Part shown: piece after piece, positions 12,010 to 23,719 of the stretch
How positions within the stretch are numbered: position 1 is the stretch's first letter
Layout: every line of letters begins with the position of its first letter
Assembly: GCF_050624435.1 (NCBI RefSeq)
Contig: NC_134531.1
Span: 255,020,812 to 255,084,811, forward strand
Direction: 5' to 3'
Source: Tenrec ecaudatus
Taxonomy: Eukaryota; Chordata; Mammalia; Afrosoricida; Tenrecidae
Length of the DNA: 64,000 nt
The notes under the pieces: generated by a model
Told to the model about the DNA's origin: nothing
The model's input: only the letters and a program-made list of their open reading frames with translations
The model's database searches: none
Made by a program: the position numbers and the translations under genes

Positions 12010-13401
12010 GCGCTAGAGGGGGTTAGCTGACAACAGAAATATCTGCTCTGCGAGCAGGTGGAGGCAGCGAGTGGGGCCAGGAACCCCAGGGAAGCAAGAC
12101 AGTTCTCAGACTAAACTTAAAGCGTTTGTTAGAGGGGCGCCAGGGAAATCACATCGTGGGGGTGGAGATTTATATGCATGGCCTCCATGATTTCCTTTCT
12201 TGAAGGAACTTAAATGGTCACAGTCAAGTGAGGTTGAAAAGCCCCTCCCGATCCAACCCAGTCGGATAGATTCTACTATGTGTATGGTGGTGGGCAAAAG
12301 AGAAAGCAGCCATGCTTTAGAGGGTTGTGGATAGTTTTCAAGTGGGCAGAGGGCAGGGGAGTTGAGTGACACAACAGCAGGAGGAGGGACAGAAGAAGAT
12401 GAAGGATTGAAAGGTCAGCGTTTGATGCCTAAAGGATTTAGACAGAGAAATGTGCCTCCTATTTGATGCATTTCAGCACCGCGTTGTAGACTCCAGTTAA
12501 AGGGGGATTAACTAATGGCTTGAGGATGAGTGAAGAAGAAGGAAGGAGAGATGCTCCATTTTAAAAATGCTGCCGCATGGAGAGAAAGAGGGAAATGCAA
12601 TGATTCATTAGAATGTAGGGACGGTTTCTGATTGGTGACTGTCCTTGCTCTCTCAGCACTGAGCTTCACCCTCTCTCTTTAAAAGTGTCTAGGCCAATTT
12701 AAATGGATGTAAATTCCTTCTTAAAAAAAGACGTATGGATTTTATGTGTTGTTAAAGGAAGGAATTCTGATTTCAAAACTCATTGTGCCACTCTTACTGA
12801 TTGATACTGACTGATCACAATTGCATTGCTATTAGATCATGATGTCTATATAAACTACCTTTCTATAGATATTTGGTGATACATTACATTGATGTTAAGC
12901 TTTGATTCAAAATATCTTTCTCTTCACATACTACCAAACAATGCCAGTACACATTTAATGATTTTTAAATAAAATTTTTATTTTATGTTTGCTTACACTG
13001 AAGAAGTGCATAGGTTGACATTGAAATTTCAGAGCACAGCTCTAAGAAGACGCTTTTAAGATAAAAAACATTACATTCTTATCAACTGAAATGAGGTATA
13101 GATAGCATCGTTATTTTAGAAATGTAAACTATGTTAATTTCCCCCCAAAATTCCTATATTTTAAATTAGCCAGACTTGCAGGGAGAATTTTTAAACTGCA
13201 CACCACTAAAAGGAAGAGAATTTCAAATAATGCTTAACATTGGAACAATTTTAAATTAGTTTAAAATTAATATCTGATGTTAGTTTTCCTTGAGTGCTAC
13301 TTTTTGGAGAATGCATTAAGAGATCCCAGGGTAAGCCTGATTTCAAATTCAACTGGATAGTACTATATCTAATAAAAGAAGATAATGAGAGAAGGAGGCA
13401 A
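12010..13401. other. Non-repetitive stretch upstream of the CpG island
   Basis: I see no gene, known repeat or RNA here. Composition falls from GC-rich to AT-rich within a few hundred bases of the island. Distal regulatory elements cannot be judged from one sequence. Confidence 0.5.
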
Positions 13402-13472
13402 GAAGGAAGGAAGGAAGGAAGGAAGGAAGGAAGGAAGGAAGGAAGGAAGGAAGGAAGGAAGGAAGGAAGGAA
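13402..13472. repeat. (GAAG)n microsatellite
   Basis: About 17 uninterrupted GAAG tetranucleotides on the plus strand, in AT-rich DNA. The short ORF reading through it is a by-product of the repeat. Confidence 0.97.
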
Positions 13473-15884
13473 AGCAGACTAAGGTTCATTCTAGGGAGGG
13501 TACTTGCAAATCATGCCGCAACATATGAAACAATCTGTTGTTTACGTCAAAATTCAGTAGCTTGAAGTTTGAAGGTTAAACTGCTCCATCTATCTGCCCA
13601 CAGTTAAGTTTGCATACAATTCAGTGTATTGCTTTAAAGAGGTCATAATCAGTCATGATATAATATTTCTGGTCAGATAGTTATAGTCATATTCTGTTTC
13701 TGATTTCTAGGGAAATAATAGATTTTTTATATTAGAATAATAACACATGCATCATATGGTTTGATATATGTAAGCACGGTCTATTTAATATCTAGAAATT
13801 AATGTTTTTAGTGAGACCCAGCAAAGAAGAGAAATTGAAATGATCACGATTTCTAACTATAGTAAAATTCTATAGGTTTGACATGATTTTCACTTTCAAA
13901 ATATGGTAGCAAAAGTATGGAGACATATGTGTGTGCCATATATAAAACATGCACTCACATGTATATAACCGTAGTCATGCTGAAATAGTTATTGTGCTCT
14001 ACCTGTGTTCTTGATGCCTTTCACTCAGGGAAGAGTTAATGGGAATCCACTTTGTATGAGTAAAAATAGTTTGTTTTAAAAAGCGAACTTCTTACTCAAA
14101 ATGCAATCATGTTTATCTTATATGAGGTAGAAGCCACTGTTCATAACAGAAGTGTACTTTCTTATACTTTCTAGCAGTGCTGATGTATTTGCTGACGTGT
14201 GACAGTTTCAAGATTACAAGCCACTCAGTGAACCAGATGCAATGTTCTTATAGATTTATCTGTACTCGTCTGTTTGAATTATACCCATATTCAGACGAGC
14301 TTTGTATCTCATTTTTCTTAGAAATACGTGGTTTAGTATTCTTTTATATTCACTTATACCATTGTTCTTCAAGATATATATGGTCATGAGTCAGTAAGAA
14401 CTAGTTAATATTTATTAAATAAAAATATATGAACCTGAAAACTACTCGAAGTTTTTATTTACAGTAGAAATAATTTTCACAAATACTATTTTCTCTTTAA
14501 AATGATGAAAGAAGTTGAGACTTAACCTGTAATTAATTCCTTTGGCAAACAGGAAACAGGATTATAGCATTTAATACTCAGCATGCTTCAAGTTTCAAGA
14601 AAATCTTAAGTATATTATTCCGGTAGAAAAGTCATTTGATCCATTTAGAAGTGTAATTTGCATTCTTTAAGGTCAAGAAAGAAGCAACATAAATACAATG
14701 AGTGTTGATCCTCAAATATATGAAAATATCAGGTCTTAAAGGATGATGTTGGTATTTTGAATACACACTTGTTTGTGTCTGTATTTTAAATACAAAATGC
14801 AGAGATATGCTATGGGTAGTAATGGTGCTACTGTCATATCATCAGTTTTAAAATATGTCAGTTACATATTGATGCATTATTTTAGTATCCAAATATTAAA
14901 AGCAAAAACCACACATATACATGAAAATAAGTTAAGTTAAAGCCATAAGAATTTAGAAAATAAGTAATCAGAGAGAAAAGGTTGATGTCATTTAACTAAG
15001 AATATTATATTTTGTTTCTGCGTTATAAAGTATTTTGTAGTAAATATATATGCATAATCTATGTTACATAGATGGCCTGGCATATAGGTTTGCATTTATG
15101 TGTGTGAATAACTTAGAGAAAACGGTCTCAATGGCATTTTTGTATTTCAGTTACCATTTGTCAAGTAAACCCTGCGGCTTTGTGCTGAGTCTTAGGAGGA
15201 ACGTGACAAGATGATTTGGATTTAGTTGATACCTTTCAGATATTTGTATTACAGCGAAAGGTGCAACACATGGTTTATCCCAATACACATTGTGTGAGCG
15301 ATCTCATAATGGAGATCCAAATCCTTGTTCTAGGGGAAGAATGAGGTAGCATGGTGGAGAAAGCTTACCCTCCCTCTGTAAGGCAGGCCTCTCCAGACGT
15401 CCTGCTTTTCCCTAAGCTAAGCTCAGATACTCTGAATGCCACGGTGTGAACGTTTACTAACATTTAGTGTAATACTAAAGGTTATACACAGCAAACTAAC
15501 AATGGAACGATTGTCAACGAAGATGCATCTTCAACTAATATGCATTTTCAAATTCATAACATGTAGCTAGCATAAGGCACTAACAAAAAAGCAATTTTAC
15601 CTAACTTACGTTGCGAATTATATTGTAATGCTAGATTTCAGTTTATTTCAGCGTTACTAGTGTATGTTTTTCAGTTTCACTTTCATGCCCCAGAATAGTC
15701 ATGTGTCAAAATCACCTGTTTTCAGTGAATTTTTATAAATATCGTTTAAGACCATATTTTAAATGTTAAACAGGGATAATAGAAGTAAAGGTACCTTTAA
15801 AATAAGATCTTTCTGCATTATATCTGATTATAACAAATAAGATAATGGATCACAGCAATATTGTCCATAGTTTCAATTAGAGTT
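13473..15884. other. AT-rich intergenic stretch, nothing recognised
   Basis: No repeat family, RNA gene or coding exon could be recognised. ORFs are short and lack motifs. Confidence 0.5.
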
Positions 15885-16078
15885 TCTGAATATCCCCATC
15901 TAATACACCCTCACTGTGACTCTGTAGGAAGGAATAGAGGTGCTGCAAAGGGTTCCCCAGGCTGTACATCTTCATGGGAAACATAGCTTCATCCGTCTCC
16001 CACAGAGCAATGCGGTCGAACTGCCAATCTTTTGTTTGCAGCCCCATATTTAATACATTGCACCACACAGGCCTCTTA
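15885..16078 (-). mobile_element. AfroSINE
   Basis: Read on the minus strand, this has 'ggggctgcaaacaaaagattggcagttcgaccgcattgctctgtggga' followed by 'gagtcacagtgagggtgtattagatggggatattcagaaactc'. The head and 3' half are both present and moderately diverged. Confidence 0.75.
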
Positions 16079-16835
16079 TTCAAATTAGAAGTCTAGTGAA
16101 AATGGACCTTATCGTACCTTATATTTTACATACACTGATTGCAATCTGCCCTGCTTCATGGAAAAGCAAAAGTAAATTTTACATGAAATATTAACATTTT
16201 TAATATCATATGAGAAGATTGAAAATAAATCCTCTATGACATGATTATCAGTTAACAATGTATGGGACTTCGTATCCTTGCCGGCCTTCAATACACACAT
16301 ACCCTACGGTTGTTCCTAAGGACGCTGAGAAGTTTTCAAATGGAAGAGAGGTTTGTTTTCTTTAAATTCATAAAAATGTTTAATAAATAACGATTGTGTA
16401 AATAATCATGGTGCTTAATCTTTTGTTCAAATTCGCCACTTTATTAAATATTTACATAAAAGATACTGCAATACTTAAGCATCTCAATTGTAAAAATAAA
16501 CTACTTTCCCCTGTTTTGTTATGCTCACTAATTTTTATATCATAACATATAAACAATATTTATTCTGAGCACATTATTCCTATGCTGAATTATGGAAATG
16601 ATCATTTGCTGCTCTGGGAACTAACTCCTAGAAATAGAGCCCACGTTAGACACCTCTAATGTTTCAGTGCTAAATGCTGTTCATTCCATAGTGTTAGAGG
16701 TACACTGAGTTTTCTTATATTTGGAATTGGGTAAAAATATCTTTGCTATTTTATAGGGGAAAATTCATTTTAAAATTAATGGGTTAAAAGAACATACAAA
16801 CACTACCTAAACAGAGACTGGTACTATTTTTTAAT

Positions 16836-18015
16836 ATAAATTGTTGTGTTTTTTTATCATTGTATTAGGGGCTCATGCAACTCTTATCACAATCCATGCA
16901 TACATCAATTGTGTAAAGCATATCTGTACATTCACTGCCCTCATCATTCTAGAAACATTTGCTGTCCACTTAAGCCCCTAGCAAAAGGTCCTTATTTTTT
17001 TCCCTCCCTCCTCTTTCTCCCCTCCCTCATGAGCCCTTGATAATTTATAAATTATTATTTTGTCATATCTTGCCCTGGCCGACACCTCCCTTGGTTACAT
17101 TACCCTTGATAATGCCCTACCAGGCCTCCCACACCCACCTCACCACCAATTTGGATCACTTGGTGTTCCCTTGTCCCTGGGTTTGTTAACACCACTTCCT
17201 TTCCCCCACCTCCCCCCTATCCCATGTCCCCGGAACTGTTGGTCCCATTGTTTCCTCCTCCAGATTTTTCATCCAGCCTATCTTATTTAGAAAGACCTGC
17301 GGAGATAATAACATGCACAAAAACAAGACAGAGAAAGACCAAGCAACAATATACAACTAAACAACAACAAACCACTGACAAAGAACAAAACAAAACACAA
17401 CAAGAAAGAAAAGCTTGTAGTTAGTTCAAGGATCGTTTATTGGCCTTTAGGAGTGTTCTCCAGTCCAGTCTGTTGGGGCACCACGCCCTGGCCCCAAAGT
17501 CCACTTTCAGCATTCCCTGGGGACCTTGCCGCTCCATTCCAGAACTTGCTGCTCCGCTGCACTCCCCCAGTGCTTTGCCTCGGTGTGGTGGGATCAGGTC
17601 AGGTGCAATTCCCACACTGTGTCTCTGGTGCTGTCCCCTCAGGGCCATGGGTCAGTGAGTGGTGTCATGTCTCTTAGTGGGGCCGGCCATGTGGTACTCT
17701 CTGTGGACTGGCTGCTCTAATTGGGGTCATTGTCCTCTAGGCCTGGTGGGCCTGGATGTGCTCCACTGTCTCCTATTCACCCTCCATCTGCTCCAGTGTG
17801 CTCTGATCAGATATGTCCCTCTCCTGGAGTTCCAGATTCAATGCTGTCCTTTGAAATAAATTCTTCTGGTGGAAGGGGCAGGAGTCCACTTAGTATTGGG
17901 TACTGGGGCCAGCCTCCCAGACTTCTCCACTGGTTCCCTACTCCACGCCAGAATGTTGCATTCACACCTTGGGGCACTGGGTTGAAGTCTGGTCCTTCTT
18001 TCCCTGTGGAGAGAT
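16836..18015 (-). mobile_element. LINE-1 3' UTR insertion, 5'-truncated
   Basis: The plus strand begins with the reverse complement of a LINE-1 3' terminus ('tgtattaggggctcatgcaactcttatcac') and continues through 3' UTR sequence shared with the full-length copy at 23,720-32,243. A segment is missing near 17,075. Imperfect flanking repeats (16,819-16,835 and 18,016-18,032, 13 of 17 bases equal) may be the target-site duplication. Antisense ORFs here are shadows of the repeat. Confidence 0.85.
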
Positions 18016-18162
18016 TGGTATATATTTTTAATTGATTTATTTGTTCCTACTACGTTTTACATTTCTGATGATAATGTATGAGAAATAGAAGACTGTTCTT
18101 GATTATGTCTGTGTATTTTTATCACATGGATAAGCAAATACGAAAGTCCCTTACTCACTGGG

Positions 18163-20360
18163 GAAAAAAAAGACCTGGCCAAGGGGGCAGCAGGGCATTA
18201 ATCCACCTAAGGGGAGGGTCTTGTTTATATCTCCACGAGAGAAGGAGAGACCAAACTTCAACACGTGCCAAGACGTGAATAAAACATACAGGCATGTACC
18301 AGGGAACCAAGAGAGAAGTCTGTGTGGCAGCCCCAATCCCAACTACGTGGACACACTCGTCCCCCTCAGAAGAATGCACCTCAGAGGACAGCACTGGGGA
18401 TACAGCTTGGGGAGAGGGACATGTTGGATTAGAGCACACGGGAGAAACGCAAAAAAGATGGGTAGGGAGGAGAGGACACCCTGGCCCAGCCCACCGAGCC
18501 CCAAGGACGATGTTCCTGCTCAGAGTAGACAAAGCACAGGGAAGAAAGACTGCAGGGCTGACCCTACCACAGGACACGGCATCCCTCACTGAACCAGGAT
18601 GCTACTAGGGACAGCACTGGAGACACAGTGTGGGAATAGTGCACCATCTGACCCCATCACGCTGGGCAAGGCACTGAGGGCATGAAGCAGCGCAGCAGGG
18701 GGAGCAGAGTGATGAAACCCTTGGGGATACCAAAAATAGACTCTGGAGACAGAGTGTGGCACTCCACCAGACTCAACTGAAAAACACTAGTAAAGGCCAA
18801 CAAACAGACCTTGAACTATTGATAGGCTTTTCCATTTTTGTCACTGGCTTTCTTTTTGTTATTGTTATTTTGTTCTTGTTTTCTGCTGTTGTTGTTATTG
18901 TTTGGGGTTTTTTGGGGGGGGTTGACTTCCTTTGTTGTTTTATTTGGCTTTGCAGGTTTTTGCGGTTATTACTGTGTCTGCATGTCTATCTAGAAATGAT
19001 AGGTGGGATAAATAATTTGGAGATGAAAAGAATGGGACCAATGGTTCCAGCGGGATATGGGCTAAAGTGAGGTGGGATAAATAAAGGGCGGTACACCAAC
19101 ACAGGGATAAGGGAACAACAACTGAGCTAAAATCAATGGATAGGAGGTCGTAGGATGCCTAGTGGGGCTTAATCAAGGGCACTATAGCATCGAGGAATTA
19201 TTCATCTCAAATGAAGGCCAAACATGATAGTAGAACAAGAGGGAAGTAACAAGGAAATAGAGGAAAAAACCAGAAGGCAAAAGATATTTATAGAAGCCTA
19301 AATACAGGCATGTACACATATAAATATATATATATATATATATACATATATATATAAAGTGAGAGGAGAATAGAATGATATACTCATATCTATATGTGAA
19401 GAATTAAGGTTGCAGATCAACATGGGCCTCAACTCAAGTATTCCTTCAACACAAGAACACTTTGTTCTAACAATCCAGCATTCTTTGATGCTCTTCTTAA
19501 CAACAAGATCACTGAAGACAAAATGGGTTCATAAGCAAATGTGGTGAAGAAAGATGAAGGTGCCAAGCTATCAAAAGATATAGAGTCTGGGGTCTTAAAT
19601 GCTTGAAGATAAACAAGGGATCATCTTGCTCAGAAGCACCAAAACCCACATGGAAGGAGCACACCAGATCATGAGGTATCAATGGGATCAGGGATCAGGC
19701 ATCTAAGACCCAGAATAAAACCATATCCAAGGTGAATGGGTAGGGGGCCATGGAGTAGAGACCCAGTGCCCATCTGTGGACAATTGGACACCCCCTCACA
19801 GAGGGGTCACAGGAAAGAGATGAGCAAGTCATGGTGCAGTGTAGCACCAATGAAACATATAACTTTTCTCTAGCTCTTTGGCACTTCCTTCACCCCACTA
19901 TCATGACCTCAATTCTACCTTACAAATCAGATTAGACCAGGGCATGCACACTGCTACAGATAATAGCCCACAACACAGGGAATCCAGAATAGATAAACCC
20001 CTCAGGGCCAATAATGAGAGTAGAGATACCAGGAGGATTAGGGGAGAGTGTGGGGAGATAAGGGGAATTGATCACAAGGATCAATTAGAATCCCCACCCA
20101 TGGGGATGAAAAATGGAAAAGTGGGTGAGGGGTGCTGGAGAACGATGTAAGAAATGGAAAAAATAATCTATAACTTATCAAGGGTTCGTGAGGCAGTGCA
20201 GGAGGGGGAGGGAGGGAGAAGAAATGGGGAGCTGATATCAGGGGCTCAAGTGGGAAGAGAATGCTTTGAAAATGATGATGGCGGTATATGTGCAAATGTG
20301 CTTGACACATTGGAGGAATGTATGGATTGTGATAAAAAATGTTATAGCCCACAATAAAAG
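18163..20360 (+). mobile_element. LINE-1 3' UTR insertion, 5'-truncated
   Basis: Plus-strand LINE-1 3' UTR, co-linear with the reverse complement of about 23,735-26,110. It includes the T-rich tract at 18,830-18,960, a TA-rich microsatellite at 19,322-19,360 and the 3' terminus near 'ggattgtgataaaaaatgttatagccc'. No part of ORF2 is evident. It sits head to head with the minus-strand copy to its left. Confidence 0.85.
19322..19360. repeat. (TA)n microsatellite inside LINE-1 3' UTR
   Basis: An almost pure TA-dinucleotide run interrupted by single C bases. The other LINE-1 copies carry TA/TG-rich DNA at the same 3' UTR position, so this was inherited from the element. Confidence 0.9.
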
Positions 20361-20419
20361 TATTTTAAACGAAAATATGTATAATTTTAAAATAAAATAT
20401 TAATATAAAGCATTATTTC

Positions 20420-20497
20420 CATTAATGAAACTCTGTGTTCTGTCAAATAGAAATCTGTGAGTCTGAATTGACTCAATAACAATGAATTTGGTTAATA
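20420..20497 (+). mobile_element. AfroSINE 3' end, split by LINE-1
   Basis: The 'ctgtgagtctgaattgactcaataacaatgaatttggttaata' 3' half of an AfroSINE. The LINE-1 at 20,498-21,521 inserted at its tail and duplicated the last 17 bases (seen again at 21,522-21,538). Confidence 0.8.
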
Positions 20498-21521
20498 CCA
20501 GGCATCAAAGAACAAAAAAATCATATCATTGACTGCACACCTCCATGATAGGATCGCTGAAGACAAATGGGTGCATAAGCAAATGTGGTGAAGAAAGCTG
20601 ATGGTGCCCGGCTATCAAAAGAGATAGTGTCTGGGGTCTTAAAGGCTTGAAGGTGAACAAGCGGCCATCTAGCTCAGAAGCAAAAAAGCCCACGTGGAAG
20701 AAGCACAACGGCCAGTGCGATCACGAGGTGCCACGGAACCAGGTATAAGGCATCATGCAAAAAAAAAAAAAGATATATGTGTGTGTGTGTATATATGTGT
20801 GTGTGTGTATGTGTATATGTATGTATGTATATGTATATGTATATGTATATACATATATATATACCATATTAAATGAAGGGAGAAGTGCAGAGTGGAGACC
20901 TAAGGCCCAAGTGTCGGCCAATGGAGATCCCCTCATAGAGGGGTTTAGGAGAGGAGATGGGTTAATTAGGGTGCGAGGTAGTACCGATGAAGAACACAGC
21001 TTTACCCCAGATCCTGGATGCTTCCTCCCCCCAACTACCATGATCCGAATTCTACCTTGCAGGGCTGGATAGGGCAGAGGCTGTACACTGGTACATATGA
21101 GGGCTGGAGGCACAGGGAATCCAGGGTGGATGATACCTTCAGGACCAAGGGTGTGAGGGGCAATGCTGGGAGAGTGGAGGGTGAGTGGGTTGGAAAGGGG
21201 GAACTGATTACAAGGATCCACATGTGACCTCTTCCCTGGGAGAGGGACAGCAGAGAAGGGGGGGAAAGGGGACTCCGGATAGGGCAAGATATGACAAAAT
21301 AACAATGTATAAATTACCAAGGGCACATGAGGGAGGTGGGAGAGGGGAGGGAGCGGGAAAAAAAAGAGGACCTGATGCAAAGGACTTAAGTGGAGAGCAA
21401 ATGCTTTGAGAATGATTGGGGCAGGGAATGTATGGATGTGCTTTATACAATTGATGTATGTATATGTAAGAACTGTGATAAGAATTGTATGAGCACCTAA
21501 TAAATTGTTAAAAAAAACAAA
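20498..21521 (+). mobile_element. LINE-1, 5'-truncated 3' UTR, with perfect target-site duplication
   Basis: A short plus-strand LINE-1 3' UTR ending in 'cacctaataaattgttaaaaaaaac'. It is flanked by a perfect 17-bp direct repeat (20,481-20,497 and 21,522-21,538), which marks one target-primed insertion. It carries a TG/TATG microsatellite at about 20,775-20,870. Confidence 0.93.
20775..20870. repeat. TG/TATG-rich microsatellite in LINE-1 3' UTR
   Basis: Alternating TG, TA and TATG units occupy the 3' UTR site that holds TA repeats in the neighbouring copy. Confidence 0.9.
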
Positions 21522-21544
21522 AATGAATTTGGTTAATATAATTC

Positions 21545-21735
21545 TCTACTGGAATAGGAATGTTCTATAACTGTATTTTCGTCTAATACAATGACAGTAG
21601 CCACTTGTAGTTCTTGGTAGCTTGAATGTGGCTAGTGTGTCTAAGGAATTAAATACTAATTTTCCGTCAATTTTAATAAATTCTAAGTTAAGTAGCCATG
21701 TGTGGTGGTGGAAATCCTAGTGCGTAGCACACCTT
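21545..21735 (+). mobile_element. hAT-Charlie-type (MER3-like) DNA transposon remnant
   Basis: The segment contains 'atgttctataactgtattt', 'agtagccacttg', 'ttgaatgtggctagtg' and 'aagtagccatgtgtgg', in the order of a common mammalian non-autonomous hAT element that I would call MER3-like from memory. It is diverged and non-coding. Confidence 0.5.
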
Positions 21736-21789
21736 ATATTTGCACACATGCATACCTATGGGGATGTGTGTGCATACATACACTTGTGT

Positions 21790-23707
21790 CAGTACTTGTT
21801 GTTAGTTGCCTTCATGGCCTTTTTAACTCATCGAGAGCTGATGTACAACATAATGAAATACTGCCTGCTCCCGAGCCAGCCTCAGAATTGTTGTTCTGTT
21901 TGAGCCTGTTGTTGCAGCCAGTGTCAGCCCGTCTCATGGGGTTTGCATCTTTTTTTTCCTTTTTTTGCATCTTTTTCATTTACACTCTACTTTGTCATGA
22001 ATGATGTCCTTTCCCAGAGACTGGTCACTCCTGACATCATGGCCATAGTACATAGGACAAATTCATATCTAAGATGTATTCTTCCTGGACTTATTCCAAG
22101 AAAGATTTGTTCAGTCTCACAAACCATGCTATATCCAATATCCTTTTTCTAGCACCATAATCCAGATGCATCAATTACTTTTTTTGTCTTCTATTTCCAT
22201 TTTTTCAGTTTTCTTATAATTATCTGGTGATTAAAAATATCATGGCTTGGATCAGGTGTACCGCAGTCATCAAAGTAACATCTTCAGTCTTTGATATTTT
22301 AAAATGGTGGTTTTTCAACAGGGTTGTCCATTTCAATAAGTCACTTGAATTCGCTATTCTTGGCTGATGTTTTCCAGGGCATTGATTGCAGATCCCAGCA
22401 AAATTTAATTCTTGGCAACATCTATAATTTTCCCATTTATTTTGATACTGTTTATTGTTCCAGGTGTGAGGAGTTTTGTTTTCTTTTCATTGAGATGTAG
22501 TTCATACTGAAGACTACATTTTGAACGCCAGTTAAGTGCTTCAGGTCCTCCTCGCCATCGGTCAGCAAGGTTTGTCATCTGCATAGTGAGGGTAGTTAAT
22601 GAAACTTTCCCCAACCTTGAAACCAGGTTCGGCGTCACATATTGCAGCTTCTGGAATTAGTTGCTCATACAAATTGATTGCATATACAAATTTAATAAGT
22701 ACATTGAAATGATACAAACCCTGGCATTACATCTTTCCTAATTTTAGACTGTTTAATTTCTCTTGTTCTCTTTGACTTTGGCCCTTCAGAGCTTCCGAAT
22801 GAGCTTGATAAACAGCTCTGGAATTTTCACTCTTCACAACGTTATTTATAGTTTGTTGTAATCAATAATCAACTGTGAACTGTCAACAACAATCAACAAC
22901 CAACGGTGAAATGCTTTTGCAGAGTTAATAAAACACAAGTAAACATCTTTCTGGTGTCCCTGGTCTTGTGGTATTCATTGTTGTCAGCAATGATAAACGT
23001 CATTTCAAGTCTGCTTCTAAATCTGGCTTGAATGTCTGGATGATCCCTGTCTGTGTATGCTGCAACTGGTTTTGAAAGGTTTTCAACAAAATTTTACTTG
23101 CCTATGATTTTACTGATACTGTTACTTAATTTAGTTGGATCGCATTTCTATTGAATGAGCACAAAGAATGGATTTCTTCGAATCATTTAGCCTGGCATTT
23201 TCCATCTAAATTTATTGAAATTGATGTGATAGGACCTTCCCTACAGCATCTGACACATTTCACTTGATATTTTTTGGTAAATTCCTGAACTTTTTCGTGT
23301 GTTTTTTTCTCTGTGGGGTGCTTACATGTAGCTGGAACGCCTTTCTGCAATATCACTGATTGCTGACCATATGCTAGCTACAAAAATGTTTGAATATAAA
23401 CCAATCTCTCCTGGTGCTTCTTGCATCATTCAAAGATTTTCCTATAAATACTTCAATATTGCAATTCCCAGCTTGAATTTAATTCTTCAGAACTTCTAAC
23501 TTGATAAATACTGAGTGTGTTCTTCTCATTTTTCTGACTCTGTGGCTTTTAGCATTTCATCTTTTTTTTTACTTTTTCTTCTGAGATGGCCTTTGAAATA
23601 TCTATTCATCCCTTAATTTCCTCATTTTTTTTAATTCCCTCATTTCTTAAATGACTTTATGACTCTAGTCCCTCTGTATTCTAAGGCAAATTTCAGAGTT
23701 GCTTCTA
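21790..23707 (-). mobile_element. RTE1-type LINE, left part, interrupted by full-length LINE-1
   Basis: Minus-strand RTE1. The 3' end lies near 21,795; the reverse-transcriptase region is recognisable around 22,260-22,640, where a minus-strand ORF piece reads LHLNEKKTKLL. Many stops and indels make it dead. It continues beyond the LINE-1 at 32,256-32,400, where 'tttgctttcttcatgatgtcatctcaca' matches the antisense of the RTE1 copy at about 49,090-49,130. Confidence 0.75.
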
Positions 23708-23719
23708 ACAGTAATTTTA
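23708..23719. repeat. Target-site duplication, left copy (acagtaatttta)
   Basis: The 12-bp sequence is repeated exactly at 32,244-32,255 and brackets the 8.5-kb LINE-1. Both sides continue into the same RTE1 element. Confidence 0.9.

Larger units (their letters stand above)
10230..12010. promoter_or_regulatory. CpG island at the EPHA6 promoter
   Basis: About 1.8 kb of very GC-rich, CpG-dense DNA stands out against AT-rich flanks. It holds EPHA6 exon 1 at its left end and several GC-box-like GGGCGGGG motifs at about 10,800-10,835. No TATA box is placed close to a clear start, as is common for CpG-island promoters. Long ORFs in all six frames here are a result of few stop codons in GC-rich DNA and are not taken as genes. 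Transcription of EPHA6 would run leftward; a divergent transcript is possible but nothing here shows one. Confidence 0.85.

Noticed and set aside
10401..12030. Several overlapping long ORFs (up to 355 codons) on both strands in the CpG island
   Set aside because: GC-rich DNA has few stop codons, all six frames are open at once, and apart from the two EPHA6-related frames no translation shows a known motif or conserved start.
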